The notes beneath the pieces are model-generated. The model was given only the letters and a program-made list of their open reading frames with translations. It did no database searches and was not told the origin of the DNA. Shown here one piece after another: positions 1-8,868 of a stretch of DNA of 64,000 nt. This stretch comes from Actinomadura rubteroloni. Lineage in GTDB: Bacteria > Actinomycetota > Actinomycetes > Streptosporangiales > Streptosporangiaceae. The translations under genes were made by a program, and so were the position numbers. The stretch lies in contig NZ_MTBP01000001.1 of assembly GCF_002911665.1 (NCBI RefSeq), positions 1-64,000 on the forward strand, in the 5' to 3' direction. Every line of letters starts with the position of its first letter. Within the stretch, counting starts at the first letter, position 1.

Positions 1-95
1 CCGCTCGAGTACCCCGAAGGGCCTTTCCGCTCGACTTGCATGTGTTAAGCACGCCGCCAGCGTTCGTCCTGAGCCAGGATCAAACTCTCCATCAA
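1..95 (-). rRNA. rrs: 16S rRNA, 5' end only (partial)
   Basis: Read on the minus strand, the sequence contains AGAGTTTGATCCTGGCTCAG followed by the universally conserved start of bacterial 16S rRNA (ACGAACGCTGGCGGC, then the actinobacterial V1 region). Aligning AGAGTTTG with E. coli positions 8-15 puts nucleotide 1 near window position 95. The rest of the gene, and presumably 23S and 5S, lies to the left of the window. It is transcribed leftward from the promoters at about 360-640. Confidence 0.97.
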
Positions 96-282
96 GGTCC
101 AACGACGACACCGGGGGCGAACCCGGAACCGCCAAACCTCATGAAGGGATCGAAATCCCAGCATGCCGACCCCAAACGGGACCGGCTTGCCTCAAAGAAA
201 TCCCAGACCACCATCGAAACAGTGGCCTCGGGGACGACCCGAACCATGTCGGGCCGTTATAAAGGCACTGGCTTTTAACACG

Positions 283-302
283 CTGTTGAGTTCTCAAGAA
301 AC
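283..302 (-). promoter_or_regulatory. rrn leader conserved box (antitermination/processing element)
   Basis: On the minus strand this reads GTTTCTTGAGAACTCAACAGC, about 190 nt upstream of the 16S 5' end and downstream of the promoters. A TTTGAGAACTCAACAGC-type box is common in actinobacterial rrn leaders, where it is linked to antitermination and precursor rRNA processing. The match is seen directly; the function is from family knowledge. Confidence 0.6.
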
Positions 303-361
303 GGACACCCACCGCGCTCCCACCACTTTTCCGTGGTGTTCGCTCCGGGGCGACGTTTTCT

Positions 362-389
362 ACTTTATCAGATCCGCTCGGACTGTCAA
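362..389 (-). promoter_or_regulatory. rrn promoter, proximal
   Basis: The minus strand has TTGACA (384..389), a 16-nt spacer and TAAAGT (362..367). The segment GGATCTGATAAAGTAGAAA is nearly duplicated at the next promoter upstream, which suggests tandem promoter duplication. It is the promoter closest to the 16S gene, about 265 nt from the mature end. Confidence 0.8.
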
Positions 390-454
390 TTCCGCGCTTT
401 TCCGATTCCGCCGATCCGAGTCCGCTTTCGCGGCCCCTTCTCGGTGGCCTTTCT

Positions 455-482
455 ATTTCATCAGATCCCGTCCCGTTGTCAA
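455..482 (-). promoter_or_regulatory. rrn promoter, middle
   Basis: The minus strand has TTGACA (477..482), a 16-nt spacer and TGAAAT (455..460). The surrounding GGGATCTGATGAAATAGAAA mirrors the proximal promoter. The two are 93 bp apart. Confidence 0.75.
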
Positions 483-609
483 AACCGGGGCCGGTTTCCG
501 ATCCCCCACCGAACCCCGGGCATGGCGGTAGCCGCCGAGCCGAGTCTCCGTGGTGGTTCCCCCGGGCCGTCCGCCGTACAGGCGTCCTGGTCCCCGTGGG
601 GCGAAGTGA

Positions 610-638
610 ACAGTATGCCCACGGGGCAGCGCCGTCAA
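610..638 (-). promoter_or_regulatory. rrn promoter, distal
   Basis: The minus strand has TTGACG (633..638), a 17-nt spacer and TACTGT (610..615). It is the third element of a tandem series directing transcription toward the 16S gene. It is weaker than the other two and does not share their flanking sequence. Confidence 0.5.
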
Positions 639-725
639 ACCGTTCGGCGAACATTCATCCCCGGGTCGGGACGGCCCGCATCCGAACGGCTCGGCGATCC
701 GGGACCCGGCATCGGCATCCGGCGG

Positions 726-769
726 TGATCATGCGGACGGACGACCTGTTCGACAGCGTCCGCTGATCA
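726..769. repeat. Inverted repeat upstream of the rrn promoters
   Basis: The left arm TGATCATGCGGACG (726..739) and right arm CGTCCGCTGATCA (757..769) are complementary except for one extra T, with a 17-nt loop. No T-run follows on either strand, so a simple terminator is not obvious. It sits between the rrn promoters and the plus-strand gene starting at 956. I see no other feature in 640-955. Confidence 0.45.
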
Positions 770-955
770 GGACGAATACCCCGGTCCGTTCGAGGACACC
801 CGACGGCGGCCCCGGACTCACACCGTTCAACGCCGCCGGTGATCCCGAGGGTTCCCGCGAGACAGCGCGTGGTCGAGGTCACGTCGCGGCAAGCGGGACG
901 GCAAGACGTCCGATTCCTGCAAGACCCCGAGCGCGCCGCCCCGGATGCTGGACGC

Positions 956-1819
956 ATGTCCCTCGACCTGACCGCCGTCGCGCGGTTCATGACCGCCCAC
1001 GCCCGCCTGCTCGACCGGCTGCGCTTCGACGCGCTGACGGGCGACGCCGAACCGCGGGCCGTCCTGGACGCGCTGAACGGCTACCGCAACCCCGACGGCG
1101 GCTACGGACGCGGGCTCGAACCCGATCTGCGGGCCGTCGAGAGCCAGCCGGCCGCCGCGTTCCACGCGTTCGAGGTCCTCGCCGAGCTGCCCGGCGACAT
1201 CGCCGCCCCGGACGCCCGGACGCTCGCCGACTGGCTCACCACCGTCACCTGCGAGGACGGCGGCCTTCCGTTCGCGCTGCCCGTCGCCGACCCGGCGGCC
1301 TGCGCGCCGTTCTGGGTCGACGTCGATCCGGACGTCTCGTCCCTTCAGATCACGGCGATCGTCGCGACGCACGCGCACCGCGTCCCGGCGCTCGCCGGGC
1401 ATCCCTGGCTCGACCGCGCCACGCGCTACTGCCTGCGGGAGATCGACGCGCTCGGCGAGGCGCCGCACGCGCTCGTCCTCTCGTTCGCCGTCCGGCTCCT
1501 GGACCAGATGGGCGAGACGGACCGGATCAGGAAGCTCGGCGCGTTCCTCCCGGCGGACGGTCTCGTCCCGGTCGCGGGCGGCCTGCCGGACGAGACTCTG
1601 CACCCGCTCGACTTCGCGCCGCTCCCCGGCCGTCCGGCACGGGAACTGTTCGCGCAGACCGTCATCGACGCCGACCTGGACCGGCTCGCGGCGGGCCGGC
1701 AGGACGACGGCGGCTGGGTCACCGACTTCGCCAGCTACTCGCCCGCCGCCGCGCTCGACTGGCGCGGGTACACGACCGTCGCGGCCGTCGGACTGCTGCG
1801 CGCCAACGGGCGGGCCTAG
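956..1819 (+). CDS. Hypothetical protein, prenyltransferase/squalene-cyclase-like alpha-toroid
   Basis: The 287-residue protein contains Asp/Gly repeats such as NGYRNPDGGYGRGLEPDL near the N-terminus and QDDGGWVTDFASYSPAAALDWRG near the C-terminus. These resemble the QW-like helical repeats of the alpha/alpha toroid fold of squalene cyclases and prenyltransferases. It is much shorter than a terpene cyclase and shows no DxDD acid motif, so enzymatic cyclisation is unlikely; a sugar- or substrate-binding toroid is as plausible. The ATG at 956 is chosen because the sequence before it is not protein-like. Its TAG stop shares the tetranucleotide CTAG with the convergent gene's stop. No function is assigned. 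Confidence 0.75.
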   Translation: MSLDLTAVARFMTAHARLLDRLRFDALTGDAEPRAVLDALNGYRNPDGGYGRGLEPDLRAVESQPAAAFHAFEVLAELPGDIAAPDARTLADWLTTVTCEDGGLPFALPVADPAACAPFWVDVDPDVSSLQITAIVATHAHRVPALAGHPWLDRATRYCLREIDALGEAPHALVLSFAVRLLDQMGETDRIRKLGAFLPADGLVPVAGGLPDETLHPLDFAPLPGRPARELFAQTVIDADLDRLAAGRQDDGGWVTDFASYSPAAALDWRGYTTVAAVGLLRANGRA

Positions 1820-2169
1820 CGGACGACCAGCCCCGCGAGGAACAGAATGCCCTCTGCAACGATCCATCCGGACGCCGCGCCGGTAAGGCGCAGGGCGAGC
1901 CGGGTCGGGTGACGGCGCAGGTCCGGCGACGTCCAGGCGGCGAGGGCCGCGACCGTCGCGGCGGCGGCGAACGGCACCGACAGCAGGACGGCGACCGCGA
2001 AACCGTCCGAGCACGCCAGGTCCCGGTCGGGGCCGTCACCGCAGTAGGCCGTCTCGCCCCAGCCGCCGAACGTCGAGCACGTCCAGAGCACGGCGAGCAG
2101 GGCGTGGGCGATGGTCGGGACGGTCGGCGAGATCTCCCGCCCGTCCGTCCGTTCCCGCGTCGCCCGCAT
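1816..2169 (-). CDS. Small integral membrane protein, hypothetical
   Basis: The 117-residue protein begins MRATRERTDGREISPTVP and has three likely membrane helices: IAHALLAVLWTCSTFGG, GFAVAVLLSVPFAAAATVAALAAW, and an ending ASGWIVAEGILFLAGLVV. Two cysteines (YCGDGPDRDLAC) lie in the first loop and could form a disulfide outside the membrane. It lies 41 bp downstream of the LURP-one-like gene on the same strand, so the two may be co-transcribed. No family was recognised. Confidence 0.7.
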   Translation of the reverse strand: MRATRERTDGREISPTVPTIAHALLAVLWTCSTFGGWGETAYCGDGPDRDLACSDGFAVAVLLSVPFAAAATVAALAAWTSPDLRRHPTRLALRLTGAASGWIVAEGILFLAGLVVR

Positions 2170-2210
2170 GCCCGGTACGTACCCGGCGCGGGCGCGGCGA
2201 AGACCGTCCG

Positions 2211-2801
2211 TCAGGTCACCTCCTTGGCCTCGTGCAGTGCGAGGTCCATCGCGATGGCGCCCGCGACGACGAACGTCCGCAGCGGCTCCGCGACGTCCGC
2301 ACCGATCGTGACGTCGTATTTGTCCGCCGTGGTCAGCAGGTGGGTGGCGACCCCGGCGAAGCGTTTGCGGATCGTCCCGGCGGTCGCGCCGGACGGGTCG
2401 GTGACGGTGAAGTTCCGCCGCGACAGGTCGCCGTCGAGCGCCCCCACCGGACGGTCCTCGGCGTCGCGCAGCGCGAACCGGCGGCCGGCGTGGCGGGCGG
2501 TGTAGGTGCCGAGGACGGCGCCGTCCGGCGCGCGGAGGGTGATCAGCGTGCGTCCGGCGGCCTTGTCGACGATGAGGAGCGGCGCGCCGCCGGGGTCGGT
2601 GAGGAGCACGGCGCGGGCGTCGATGCCGGACTTGCCGGGGAACACGGTCTTCAGCGTCTCGGCGCGGGAGCGTTCCCCGGTCTCGGCGGCGACGGCGAGG
2701 ACGGTCCCGGCGTCGTCCAGCACCCGGTAGCGCGTGCGGGCGGCGGGTCCGCGCCGGGGCTGCTCGACCCGCAGGAAGGGGGCGGTGAAGAGTTCGGTCA
2801 C
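2211..2801 (-). CDS. LURP-one-related/scramblase-like beta-barrel protein
   Basis: The 196-residue protein shows the alternating strand pattern of the Tubby C-terminal/LURP-one/scramblase superfamily: RYRVLDDAGTVLAVAAE, PLLIVDKAAGRTLITLRAPDG, VLGTYTARHAG, DLSRRNFTVTDPSGATAGTI and a hydrophobic C-terminal helix (RTFVVAGAIAMDLALHE). Members of this fold bind lipids or act as membrane-associated regulators; the role in actinobacteria is unknown. GTG at 2801 (VTELFTAPFLRVEQP) is chosen because the upstream residues are Arg/Pro-rich and non-protein-like. The assignment rests on pattern and is moderate. Confidence 0.7.
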   Translation of the reverse strand: MTELFTAPFLRVEQPRRGPAARTRYRVLDDAGTVLAVAAETGERSRAETLKTVFPGKSGIDARAVLLTDPGGAPLLIVDKAAGRTLITLRAPDGAVLGTYTARHAGRRFALRDAEDRPVGALDGDLSRRNFTVTDPSGATAGTIRKRFAGVATHLLTTADKYDVTIGADVAEPLRTFVVAGAIAMDLALHEAKEVT

Positions 2802-2916
2802 CCGCCCAGCGTGCCCGCGGGGACCGCGCCCGCAAACCGGCGGACGGCCCGGAACGCGACGAGGGACGGTCCCCAACCGGGAACCGCCCCTCCGGGACGC
2901 GGGATCCGAGAACGGA

Positions 2917-4647
<1,731 letters not shown>

Positions 4648-4672
4648 TCATCGCCCCGACCCACGCTGTGGG

Positions 4673-4699
4673 CTGTCACTCTCCACAGCAGAGTGCCAA
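4673..4699 (-). promoter_or_regulatory. CIRCE element 2 (degenerate HrcA operator)
   Basis: CTGTCACTC, a 9-nt spacer and GAGTGCCAA match the CIRCE consensus TTAGCACTC-N9-GAGTGCTAA at 6/9 and 8/9 positions. It lies just downstream of the groEL -10 box, so bound HrcA would block the early transcript. Confidence 0.7.
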
Positions 4700-4703
4700 T
4701 AAC

Positions 4704-4732
4704 TGTTTAGCACTCTGCCCTGTCGAGTGCAA
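4704..4732 (-). promoter_or_regulatory. groEL promoter
   Basis: The minus strand has TTGCAC (4727..4732), a 17-nt spacer and TAAACA (4704..4709). The -35 box lies in the right half and the -10 box in the left half of the stronger CIRCE element, a classic repression arrangement. Confidence 0.75.
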
Positions 4733-4733
4733 G
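4707..4733 (-). promoter_or_regulatory. CIRCE element 1 (HrcA operator)
   Basis: TTAGCACTC (perfect left half), a 9-nt spacer and GAGTGCAAG (6/9 right half). It is superimposed on the groEL promoter. Together with the second copy it gives two operators with centres 34 bp apart. Confidence 0.85.
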
Positions 4734-4864
4734 CCAGGGGGTTCCGACCAGCCCCGATGGCCGAACGCGACGGGACGTGCGGGGACGGTTCCCGGCTGGA
4801 ACGGTCCGCACACCGGGCGCCGATCAGCCTTTACCGGACGGCCATGAAGCCGTCACCGCAGACA

Positions 4865-4900
4865 GAAGGCGCGGCCCCCGGGACCGGGGACCGCGCCTTC
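4865..4900 (-). terminator. Terminator of the thrC-cysO operon
   Basis: The arms GAAGGCGCGG..CCCCGG and CCGGGG..CCGCGCCTTC form a 17-pair hairpin with one mismatch and a 2-nt loop, ending 11 nt beyond the cysO stop codon. No U-tract is visible, as is usual in high-GC actinobacteria. It separates the operon from the groEL promoter region. Confidence 0.75.
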
Positions 4901-4911
4901 GGCGTCCGTGC

Positions 4912-5190
4912 TCAGCCGCCCGCGACGGCCGGGATGATCGAGACCTGCGCGCCCGCCGGGGTGGCGGTGTCGAGGCCGTCGGCGAACCGGACGTCCTCGT
5001 CGCCGACGTACACGTTGACGAACCGGCGGATCTTGCCGTTGTCGTCCAGGATCCGCGCGGCGATGCCGGTGTGGCTCGCCTCCAGGTCGGCGATGACCGC
5101 GCGGAGCGTGGCGCCCTCGGCCTTCACCTCGGACTCGCCGCCGGTGTAGGTCCGCAGGATCGTCGGAATCCGCACAGACACGGTGCTCAT
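4912..5190 (-). CDS. cysO: MoaD/ThiS-family sulfur carrier protein, CysO-like
   Basis: The 92-residue ubiquitin-fold protein ends in the diglycine tail AVAGG, which is adenylated and converted to a thiocarboxylate. MSTVSVRIPTILRTYTGGESEVKAEG at the start and FVNVYVGDEDVRFADGLDT in the middle match actinobacterial CysO, which donates sulfur to O-phosphoserine for cysteine synthesis. It follows thrC by 29 nt and so should be under the same SAM riboswitch. The Mec+ protease and CysM partners of the Mycobacterium cluster are not in this window. A role with MoaD- or ThiS-type partners cannot be excluded, but the length and context favour CysO. Confidence 0.88.
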   Translation of the reverse strand: MSTVSVRIPTILRTYTGGESEVKAEGATLRAVIADLEASHTGIAARILDDNGKIRRFVNVYVGDEDVRFADGLDTATPAGAQVSIIPAVAGG

Positions 5191-5219
5191 GCTGACCTCC
5201 CGGGTCGGCTCGATGGAAT

Positions 5220-6482
5220 TCAGGCGAGGCCGGCGGCGCGGAAGGCCGCCAGGGACGGGGCGATGTTCGCCGACGGCGCGACGACCGGGGACACCGCGTC
5301 CAGGGTCTTCAGCCCGTCGCCGGAGTTGATGATGACGGTCTCGGCCGACGGGTCGAGCCTGCCGTCGTCGATGAGCTTCTTCAGGACGCTCACCGTGACG
5401 CCGCCCGCCGTCTCGCCGAAGATGCCCTCGGTGCGGGCGAGGAGGCGGATGCCGTCCACCACCTGCGCGTCGGTGACGTCCTCGACGGCCCCGCCGGTGC
5501 GGCGCACGACGTCCAGGACGTAGGGGCCGTCGGCGGGGTTGCCGATCGCGAGCGACTTGGCGATCGTGTCCGGCTTGACCGGGCGGACGACGTCGTGCCC
5601 GGCCTTGAACGCGGCCGAGACGGGCCCGCAGCCCTCGGCCTGCGCGCCGAACACGCGGTAGGGCTTGTCCTCGACGAACCCGAGCTTGATCAGCTCCTGG
5701 AACGCCTTGTCGATCTTGGTGAGCTGGGACCCGGACGCCACCGGCACGACGATCTGGTCCGGCAGCCGCCAGCCGAGCTGCTCGGCGATCTCGTAGCCGA
5801 GCGTCTTGGAGCCCTCGGCGTAGTACGGGCGGACGTTGACGTTCACGAACGCCCAGTCCTCCTGCTCGCCGGCGATCTCCGAGGCGAGCCGGTTGACGTC
5901 GTCGTAGTTGCCGTCGACGGTGACGAACGTGCCGCCGTACACGGCCGTCGTGATGATCTTCTGCTGCTCCAGGTTCGACGGCACGAACACCGCGCTGCGG
6001 ATCCCGGCCCGCGCGGCGGCGGCGGCGACCGCGTTGGCGAGGTTCCCGGTGGACGGGCAGGCGAGCACCTTGAAGCCCAGCTCGCGGGCGGCGGCGAGCG
6101 CGACCGCGACGACGCGGTCCTTGAACGAGTGGGTCGGGTTGCCGCTGTCGTCCTTCACCCAGAGCCGCTGGAGGCCGAGTGCCTCGGCGAGGTTGTCGGC
6201 ACGGACGAGGCGGGTCAGGCCCGGCTCGGTGTTGGGCGTGTCGGCGACGTTCGCGGGGACGGGCAGCAGCCCCCGGTACCGCCAGATGTTGGCCGGGCCC
6301 GACTCGATGTCGGCCCGGGTGAGCCCGCCGAAGTCGTACTCGATCTCCAGCGGGCCGAAACACTCCTCGCACGCGTAGAACGCGCCGAGCTCGCGGCGGT
6401 GCCCGCATTCGCGGCAGACGAGCGCGGTCGCGGGGCCGAGGTTGCCGGCGGGCGTGAGGTCGTTGACAGGCGTGGGTGCCAT
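5220..6482 (-). CDS. thrC: Threonine synthase
   Basis: The 420-residue PLP enzyme converts O-phosphohomoserine to threonine. An N-terminal zinc ribbon (Cys23-x2-Cys26 and Cys38-x2-Cys41) precedes the catalytic domain, whose PLP lysine is Lys121 in NPTHSFKDR. The phosphate-binding region SGSQLTKIDKAF and LACPSTGNLANAVAAAAARAG are also present. The start MAPTPVNDLTPAGN is chosen because the codons before it fall inside the riboswitch. It leads an operon with cysO. The SAM-I riboswitch upstream implies that high S-adenosylmethionine lowers expression, although threonine itself contains no sulfur; the enzyme competes with methionine synthesis for phosphohomoserine. Confidence 0.95.
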   Translation of the reverse strand: MAPTPVNDLTPAGNLGPATALVCRECGHRRELGAFYACEECFGPLEIEYDFGGLTRADIESGPANIWRYRGLLPVPANVADTPNTEPGLTRLVRADNLAEALGLQRLWVKDDSGNPTHSFKDRVVAVALAAARELGFKVLACPSTGNLANAVAAAAARAGIRSAVFVPSNLEQQKIITTAVYGGTFVTVDGNYDDVNRLASEIAGEQEDWAFVNVNVRPYYAEGSKTLGYEIAEQLGWRLPDQIVVPVASGSQLTKIDKAFQELIKLGFVEDKPYRVFGAQAEGCGPVSAAFKAGHDVVRPVKPDTIAKSLAIGNPADGPYVLDVVRRTGGAVEDVTDAQVVDGIRLLARTEGIFGETAGGVTVSVLKKLIDDGRLDPSAETVIINSGDGLKTLDAVSPVVAPSANIAPSLAAFRAAGLA

Positions 6483-6494
6483 GAGCGAGGCCTT

Positions 6495-6640
6495 TCCCCA
6501 TCTTCCCTGCGCCACCTTGGTCACAGGCCGGAGTTGGCACCATCTCCCGGCCGGCCTCGCAGGATCGCGAGCGCAGTCGAACCGAGTGGTTGCCGGGGCT
6601 TCAACGGGCCGGTCCCTCCACCCCTCTGGATGAGCGATAT
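6495..6640 (-). ncRNA. SAM-I (S-box) riboswitch upstream of thrC
   Basis: On the minus strand the conserved S-box core is read in order: CTCATCCAGAGG, GGAGGGACCGGCCC, GAAGCCCCGGCAACC, a variable P3 hairpin, then GGTGCCAACTCCGGCC and GGGAAGATGGGG, which closes P1 with CTCATC. The aptamer ends about 15 nt before the thrC start codon. No clear terminator hairpin lies between, so control is probably by occlusion of the ribosome site. Such riboswitches ahead of threonine synthase are known in actinobacteria. Confidence 0.92.
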
Positions 6641-6820
6641 TCGGTTGTCTGCGTGATTTTACACGGTCTGCCCGATGCAAGCAGGCCGGGGGTTCGTCCG
6701 GCGATGCCGGAACCGTCTCGACCGTACCCCGGGCACCACATGATCACCCTCTCGTTTTTCGCCGGAACCCGCGCCGGGGCGCGTGGCGGACGGCCGCGCC
6801 CGGCTGGAATGCTGATCTCC

Positions 6821-8245
6821 ATGAGCCGAGTGCTGGTGGCGTCGAACCGCGGTCCCGTGTCGTTCTCCACGGCCGACGACGGGACGCTCGTCCCGCGTCG
6901 CGGCGGCGGCGGCCTGGTGTCCGGGCTGACCGGCGCGGGCGAGGTGCTGTGGGTGTGCGCGGCGCTGTCGGAGGCGGACCGGACGGCCGCGCGCAAGGCC
7001 CCCGACGGGCGCATCGACCAGGCCGGGCACGACACCGGGGACGCCGCCGTCCGGATGCTCGACATCCCGGCCGCGACGTTCGAGCGCGCCTACAACGGCA
7101 TGGCCAATTCGACGCTGTGGTTCGTCCACCACATGCTGTACGACCTGCCGGGCGAGCCGTGCTTCGACGCGCGGGCCCGCCGGGACCGGCAGTCCTACGA
7201 GGCGTACAACGCGGCGTTCGCCGACGCGCTCGCCCGGGACGCCGCGCCCGGCGCCAAGGTCGCCGTGCAGGACTACCACCTCGCGCTGGCCCCGGCGATG
7301 CTGCGCGAACGGCGTCCCGACCTGCGGATCGCGCACTTCTCGCACACGCCGTGGGCCCCGCCGGACTACTTCCGCCTGCTGCCCGACGACCTCGGCGCGG
7401 CGCTGCTCGCCGGGGTGCTCGGCGCCGACCACGCGGGGTTCCTCGCCGAGCGGTGGGCGTCGGCGTTCCTGGCGTGCTGCGAGCTGCTGCCGGGGGCGCG
7501 GGTCGATCACGCGGCGCGGACCGTCCGGTATGCCGGACATGTCACGCACGTCGGCGTGCACGGGCTCGGCGTGGACGGCCCCGCGCTGCGCTCGCGCGCC
7601 TCGGAGCCGGACGTCCTCGCGCGGGAGACCGCGCTGCGCGACCGCGTCGGGGACCGGCGGCTCATCGTGCGGATCGACCGGACGGAGCTGTCCAAGAACA
7701 TCGTGCGCGGGCTCGCCGCGTACCGCGAACTGCTGACCGACCATCCCGAGTGGCACGGACGGGTGACGCACCTGGTGTTCGCCTACCCGTCCCGTACCGA
7801 TCTGGCGGTCTATCGCGCGTACACCGACGCCGTGCTGCGGACGGCCGCCGACATTCGGGCCGAGTTCGGTACGGCCGACTGGGAACCGCTGATCGTGGAG
7901 GTCAACGACGACTATCCGCGGTCGCTCGCCGCGTACGCGCTGGCGGACGTCCTGCTGGTCAACCCCGTCCGGGACGGCATGAACCTCGTCGCCAAGGAGG
8001 GACCGGTCGTGTCGCGGGACGGGTGCGCGCTCGTCCTGTCCCGGGAGGCGGGCGCGGCGGCCGACCTCGGCGAGGACGCGCTGACCGTCAACCCGTTCGA
8101 CGTCTCGCAGACCGCCGCCGCGCTGCACCGGGCGCTGCTGATGCCCGCCGACGTCCGCGCCGCGCGCTGCGCCCGGCTCGCCGAGCGCGCGACGGCCCTC
8201 CCGCCGCGCGCCTGGCTCGCCGCCCAGCTCGCCGCGCTGGACTGA
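6821..8245 (+). CDS. otsA: Trehalose-6-phosphate synthase (GT20 family)
   Basis: The 474-residue GT20 glycosyltransferase joins UDP/GDP-glucose and glucose-6-phosphate. It has MSRVLVASNRGPVSF and RRGGGGLVSGL at the N-terminus, the acceptor region VQDYHLALAPAMLRERRPD, AHFSHTPWAPPDYFRLLP, the donor-site RIDRTELSKNIVRGL and NPVRDGMNLVAKEG. Its phosphatase partner otsB lies 4.4 kb away on the other strand, not in an operon. The ATG at 6821 begins the conserved block. A glucosylglycerol-phosphate synthase activity is possible for this subfamily and cannot be excluded from sequence alone. Confidence 0.9.
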   Translation: MSRVLVASNRGPVSFSTADDGTLVPRRGGGGLVSGLTGAGEVLWVCAALSEADRTAARKAPDGRIDQAGHDTGDAAVRMLDIPAATFERAYNGMANSTLWFVHHMLYDLPGEPCFDARARRDRQSYEAYNAAFADALARDAAPGAKVAVQDYHLALAPAMLRERRPDLRIAHFSHTPWAPPDYFRLLPDDLGAALLAGVLGADHAGFLAERWASAFLACCELLPGARVDHAARTVRYAGHVTHVGVHGLGVDGPALRSRASEPDVLARETALRDRVGDRRLIVRIDRTELSKNIVRGLAAYRELLTDHPEWHGRVTHLVFAYPSRTDLAVYRAYTDAVLRTAADIRAEFGTADWEPLIVEVNDDYPRSLAAYALADVLLVNPVRDGMNLVAKEGPVVSRDGCALVLSREAGAAADLGEDALTVNPFDVSQTAAALHRALLMPADVRAARCARLAERATALPPRAWLAAQLAALD

Positions 8246-8258
8246 CTTCCGTCACCGG

Positions 8259-8810
8259 TCAGGTATAGGACTCTCCCAGTGTGAGGCGCACCTGCTTGCG
8301 CGCCTCATGGATGCGGGACTTCACCGTGCCCAGCGGAAGCTGGAGCTGCTCGGCGATCTCCGCGTACTCCAACTGCGACACGTCCCGCAGCACCAGCGCC
8401 TGGATCAGGTCCGGCTTGCGGGCCTCCAGGTCCTCCATCGCGTCGAGGATGTCGACGCGGGACCCCGCGATCACGCTCGTCCGGCGCGGATCGGGACGCT
8501 GCTGGGGCAGTTCCCCCGCCTGCTCCACCGAACGGCGCTTCAACGACCGGTAGGTCGACCGCGCCGAGTTCGCGACGACGACGTGCAGCCACGTGCTGAA
8601 CCGCGACCGTCCCTCGAAGCGGTGGATGTTCCGCGCGACCTGCAGCAACGCGTCCTGGCAGGCCTCCTCGGCGTCCTGCCGGCAGGGCAGGAAGCGGGCG
8701 CTGTGCCGCAGGACGTCGGGTTCGATCCTGCGCAGCAGTTCGTTCAGTGCTCCCTGGTCTCCCTGGGCGGCCTGCACCGCCAGTTGCTCGGTCCTTTCGT
8801 CGAATGCCAT
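8259..8810 (-). CDS. ECF RNA polymerase sigma factor
   Basis: The 183-residue protein has sigma region 2 (RFLPCRQDAEEACQDALLQVARNIHRFEGRSRFSTWLHVVVANSARSTYR) and region 4 with a helix-turn-helix (QLEYAEIAEQLQLPLGTVKSRIHEARKQVRLTL). It lacks region 3, as in the ECF group. The nearest ATG start is MAFDERTEQL; an upstream in-frame ATG would add 22 unconvincing residues. It is divergent from a Ser/Thr kinase gene with 58 nt between the start codons, which suggests kinase-linked control. No anti-sigma factor is adjacent. Confidence 0.92.
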   Translation of the reverse strand: MAFDERTEQLAVQAAQGDQGALNELLRRIEPDVLRHSARFLPCRQDAEEACQDALLQVARNIHRFEGRSRFSTWLHVVVANSARSTYRSLKRRSVEQAGELPQQRPDPRRTSVIAGSRVDILDAMEDLEARKPDLIQALVLRDVSQLEYAEIAEQLQLPLGTVKSRIHEARKQVRLTLGESYT

Positions 8811-8868
8811 CGCCGCAGCCTCAATGCTCGTTCGCGCACACACCCCGTTTGTTGGGCATGATACGGGA

